20,079 nucleotides of DNA, taken from Euglena gracilis. Lineage: Eukaryota > Euglenozoa > Euglenophyceae > Euglenales > Euglenaceae. A program made the translations under genes and the position numbers. This document shows positions 17,039-20,079 of the stretch, one piece after another. Each line of letters opens with the position of its first letter. Within the stretch, counting starts at the first letter, position 1. The stretch lies in assembly GCA_900893395.1 (NCBI GenBank), contig CAAHFI010825874.1, forward strand, positions 1 through 20,079, in the 5' to 3' direction. The notes under the pieces are model-generated. The model made no database searches. It had not been told where the DNA came from and saw nothing but the letters and a program-made list of their open reading frames with translations.

Positions 17039-20000
17039 ACGGACGCCCCAAAAACGATTTTTCGGTTTTCGGCCGAAATCGGCTGCGTCGGCGCTCCAAA
17101 AACGAGCGCTCTGCCCCGGCTAGAGGTCGGCGATCCTTTACCTAATTGTTGCGAAGGGCGGCGGGCGGATAGGCGCAATTTTGCCCGCGGCGGGCGTGCG
17201 TAAAACGCAGCAGTTACCGCCCGGGAGGCGCAAAATAGCACGTAAGTAACGGACGCCCCAAAAACGACATTTTTCGGCCATTTTCGGCCGAAATCGGCTG
17301 CGCGGCGCTCCAAAAACGAGCGCTCTGCCCCGGCTAGAGGTCGGCGATCCTTTACCTAATTGTTGCGAAGGGCGGCGGGCGGATAGGCGCAATTTTGCCC
17401 GCGGCGGGCGTGCGTAAAACGCAGCAGTTACCGCCCGGGAGGCGCAAAAAGCACGTAAGTAACGGACGCCCCAAAAACGACATTTTTCGGCTTTTCGGCC
17501 GAAATCGGCTGCGTCGGCGCTCCAAAAACGAGCGCTCTGCCCCGGCTAGAGGTCGGCGATCCTTTACCTAATTGTTGCGAAGGGCGGCGGGCGGATAGGC
17601 GCAATTTTGCCCGCGGCGGGCGTGCGTAAAACGCAGCAGTTACCGCCCGGGAGGCGCAAAATAGCACGTAAGTAACGGACGCCCCAAAACGACATTTTTC
17701 GGCCGTTTTCGGCCGAAATCGGCTGCGCGGCGCTCCAAAAACGAGCGCTCTGCCCCGGCTAGAGGTCGGCGATCCTTTACCTAATTGTTGCGAAGGGCGG
17801 CGGGCGGATAGGCGCAATTTTGCCCGCGGCGGGCGTGCGTAAAACGCAGCAGTTACCGCCCGGGAGGCGCAAAATAGCACGTAAGTAACGGACGCCCCAA
17901 AAACGACATTTTTCGTTTTCGGCCGAAATCGGCTGCGCGGCGCTCCAAAAACGAGCGCTCTGCCCCTAGAGGTCGGCGATCCTTTACCTAATTGTTGCGA
18001 AGGGCGGCGGGCGGATAGGCGCAATTTTGCCCGCGGCGGGCGTGCGTAAAACGCAGCAGTTACCGCCCGGGAGGCGCAAAATAGCACGTAAGTAACGGAC
18101 GCCCCAAAAACGTCATTTTTCGGCCATTTTCGGCCGAAATCGGCTGCGCGGCGCTCCAAAAACGAGCGCTCTGCCCCGGCTAGAGGTCGGCGATCCTTTA
18201 CCTAATTGTTGCGAAGGGCGGCGGGCGGATAGGCGCAATTTTGCCCGCGGCGGGCGTGCGTAAAACGCAGCAGTTACCGCCCGGGAGGCGCAAAATAGCA
18301 CGTAAGTAACGGACGCCCCAAAAACGACATTTTTCGTTTTCGGCCGAAATCGGCTGCGTCGGCGCTCCAAAAACGAGCGCTCTGCCCCGGCTAGAGGTCG
18401 GCGATCCTTTACCTAATTGTTGCGAAGGGCGGCGGGCGGATAGGCGCAATTTTGCCCGCGGCGGGCGTGCGTAAAACGCAGCAGTTACCGCCCGGGAGGC
18501 GCAAAATAGCACGTAAGTAACGGACGCCCCAAAAACGACATTTTTCGGCCGTTTTCGGCCGAAATCGGCTGCGTCGGCGCTCCAAAAACGAGCGCTCTGC
18601 CCGGCTAGAGGTCGGCGATCCTTTACCTAATTGTTGCGAAGGGCGCGGGCGGATAGGCGCAATTTTGCCCGCGGCGGGCGTGCGTAAAACGCAGCAGTTA
18701 CCGCCCGGGAGGCGCAAAATAGCACGTAAGTAACGGACGCCCCAAAAACGACATTTTTCGGCCGTTTTCGGCCGAAATCGGCTGCGTCGGCGCTCCAAAA
18801 ACGAGCGCTCTGCCCCGGCTAGAGGTCGGCGATCCTTTACCTAATTGTTGCGAAGGGCGGCGGGCGATAGGCGCAATTTTGCCCGCGGCGGGCGTGCGTA
18901 AAACGCAGCAGTTACCGCCCGGGAGGCGCAAAATAGCACGTAAGTAACGGACGCCCCAAAAACGACATTTTTCGGCCATTTTCGGCCGAAATCGGCTGCG
19001 TCGGCGCTCCAAAAACGAGCGCTCTGCCCGGCTAGAGGTCGGCGATCCTTTACCTAATTGTTGCGAAGGGCGGCGGGCGGATAGGCGCAATTTTGCCCGC
19101 GGCGGGCGTGCGTAAAACGCAGCAGTTACCGCCCGGGAGGCGCAAAATAGCACGTAAGTAACGGACGCCCCAAAAACGACATTTTTCGGCCATTTTCGGC
19201 CGAAATCGGCTGCGCGGCGCTCCAAAAACGAGCGCTCTGCCCCGGCTAGAGGTCGGCGATCCTTTACCTAATTGTTGCGAAGGGCGGCGGGCGGATAGGC
19301 GCAATTTTGCCCGCGGCGGGCGTGCGTAAAACGCAGCAGTTACCGCCCGGGAGGCGCAAAATAGCACGTAAGTAACGGACGCCCCAAAAACGACATTTTT
19401 CGGCCATTTTCGGCCGAAATCGGCTGCGTCGGCGCTCCAAAAACGAGCGCTCTGCCCCGGCTAGAGGTCGGCGATCCTTTACCTAATTGTTGCGAAGGGC
19501 GGCGGGCGGATAGGCGCAATTTTGCCCGCGGCGGGCGTGCGTAAAACGCAGCAGTTACCGCCCGGGAGGCGCAAAATAGCACGTAAGTAACGGACGCCCC
19601 AAAAACGACATTTTTCGGCCATTTTCGGCCGAAATCGGCTGCGTCGGCGCTCCAAAAACGAGCGCTCTGCCCGGCTAGAGGTCGGCGATCCTTTACCTAA
19701 TTGTTGCGAAGGAAGGCGCAATTTTGCCCGCGGCGGGCGTGCGTAAAACGCAGCAGTTACCGCCCGGGAGGCGCAAAATAGCACGTAAGTAACGGACGCC
19801 CCAAAAACGACATTTTTCGGCCATTTTCGGCCGAAATCGGCTGCGTCGGCGCTCCAAAAACGAGCGCTCTGCCCCGGCTAGAGGTCGGCGATCCTTTACC
19901 TAATTGTTGCGAAGGGCGGCGGGCGGATAGGCGCAATTTTGCCGCGGCGGGCGCGTAAAACGCAGCAGTTACCGCCCGGGAGGCGCAAAATAGCACGTAA

Positions 20001-20079
20001 GTAACGGACGCCCCCAAAAACGACATTTTTTCGGCCGTTTTCGGCCGAAATCGGCTGCGTCGGCGCTCCAAAAACGAGC
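17039..20079. repeat. diverged right flank of the satellite with indel-bearing units
   Basis: Successive unit lengths are 210, 213, 213, 213, 207, 214, 211, 213, 214, 214, 214, 215, 202 and 212. Many changes recur: loss of T in GCGTCGGCG (units at 17249, 17675, 17888, 18095, 19161), GGCCG for GGCCA (17675, 18520, 18733, 20004), and a collapse of the TTTTCGGCC direct repeat (17888, 18309). The 202-bp unit at 19590 lacks part of the GGGCGGCGGGCGG tract. Recurrent variants argue for real inherited differences; isolated one-base losses could be sequencing error. Confidence 0.85.

Larger units (their letters stand above)
11240..20079. repeat. tandem satellite array, 215-bp unit, 41 complete intervals plus a partial copy
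   Basis: Using the anchor ACGGACG, 42 occurrences run from 11241 to 20004, giving 41 complete units and a 76-bp partial unit cut by the window edge. Unit length is 215 bp in most copies, with a range of 202-215. The unit is GC-rich with about 30 CpG, and holds the 12-bp palindrome TTTCGGCCGAAA, a hairpin GCGCTC-(7)-GAGCGC, GCCCG-CGG-CGGGC, TGCGT-AAA-ACGCA and CCCGGG. Apparent minus-strand frames of about 80-100 residues arise in nearly every unit only because the unit lacks stops in some phases. They change phase from copy to copy (215 is not a multiple of 3), so they are not genes. No spacer variation is present, so it is not a CRISPR array. Confidence 0.98.

Noticed and set aside
11205-20071. 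Recurring minus-strand open frames of about 80-240 codons in the satellite
   Set aside because: They repeat with the 215-bp unit, change phase between copies because 215 is not divisible by 3, and fuse or split with every one-base indel. They are a by-product of a unit poor in stop codons.
11240-20079. CRISPR-like or RNA-gene array
   Set aside because: There are no unique spacers between repeats; the whole 215 bp is repeated. I could not match the unit to tRNA, 5S rRNA or U6 on either strand.

Overview
The window is eukaryotic repeat DNA. It has two parts: the internal region of a large LTR retrotransposon, read entirely on the minus strand (about 1-11240), and a tandem satellite array of about 41 units of 215 bp (about 11240 to the right edge at 20079). 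I see no host gene, tRNA or rRNA on either strand. The Pol and methyltransferase protein sequences resemble, from memory, retroelement proteins of dinoflagellates (Symbiodiniaceae, Polarella). I suggest a dinoflagellate host with moderate confidence; no search was run.

Read 5'->3' on the minus strand, the element runs as follows. A putative 5' LTR and leader (11240-10687) starts with TGT exactly where the satellite stops. A very large Gag (10686-6473) has an acidic N-terminus, long coiled coils, a Pro/Gln-rich linker, a capsid region, a Gly/Lys-rich stretch and a CCHC zinc knuckle. One in-frame TGA follows. Then come a Dam-like adenine methyltransferase domain (NPPF motif) and a C5-cytosine methyltransferase-like domain (DLFCG, PCTEFS, ENP), ending at TGA 4993-4991. 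An ATGA overlap then leads into a second ORF (4994-790) with retropepsin, reverse transcriptase (YVDD), RNase H, integrase (HHCC, DD35E) and a C-terminal chromodomain. This is a Ty3/gypsy chromovirus with two DNA methyltransferases inserted between Gag and protease. A 775-bp C-rich, low-complexity 3' region ends in a purine tract at the window edge, where the 3' LTR should begin.

The coding region is broken by about 17 frame shifts. I could reconcile every one by a single-base change (one may instead be a 2-base loss), mostly in short homopolymers, and 14 of the 17 are missing bases. I see no nonsense substitution apart from possibly the Gag-terminal TGA. This looks more like long-read indel error, or a very young copy, than old decay. 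When repaired, the element has one Gag(-TGA-)Dam-Dcm ORF of about 1,400 + 490 codons and one PR-RT-RH-IN-chromodomain ORF of about 1,400 codons.

The satellite unit is GC-rich, carries about 30 CpG per unit and has several short dyads. Its central block, 12739-17038, is exactly 20 x 215 bp and nearly invariant, while both flanks contain indel-bearing units of 202-215 bp. The most likely history is insertion of the chromovirus into the satellite array, with the chromodomain as a plausible targeting module. The dual methyltransferase cassette is the most interesting part of the window.
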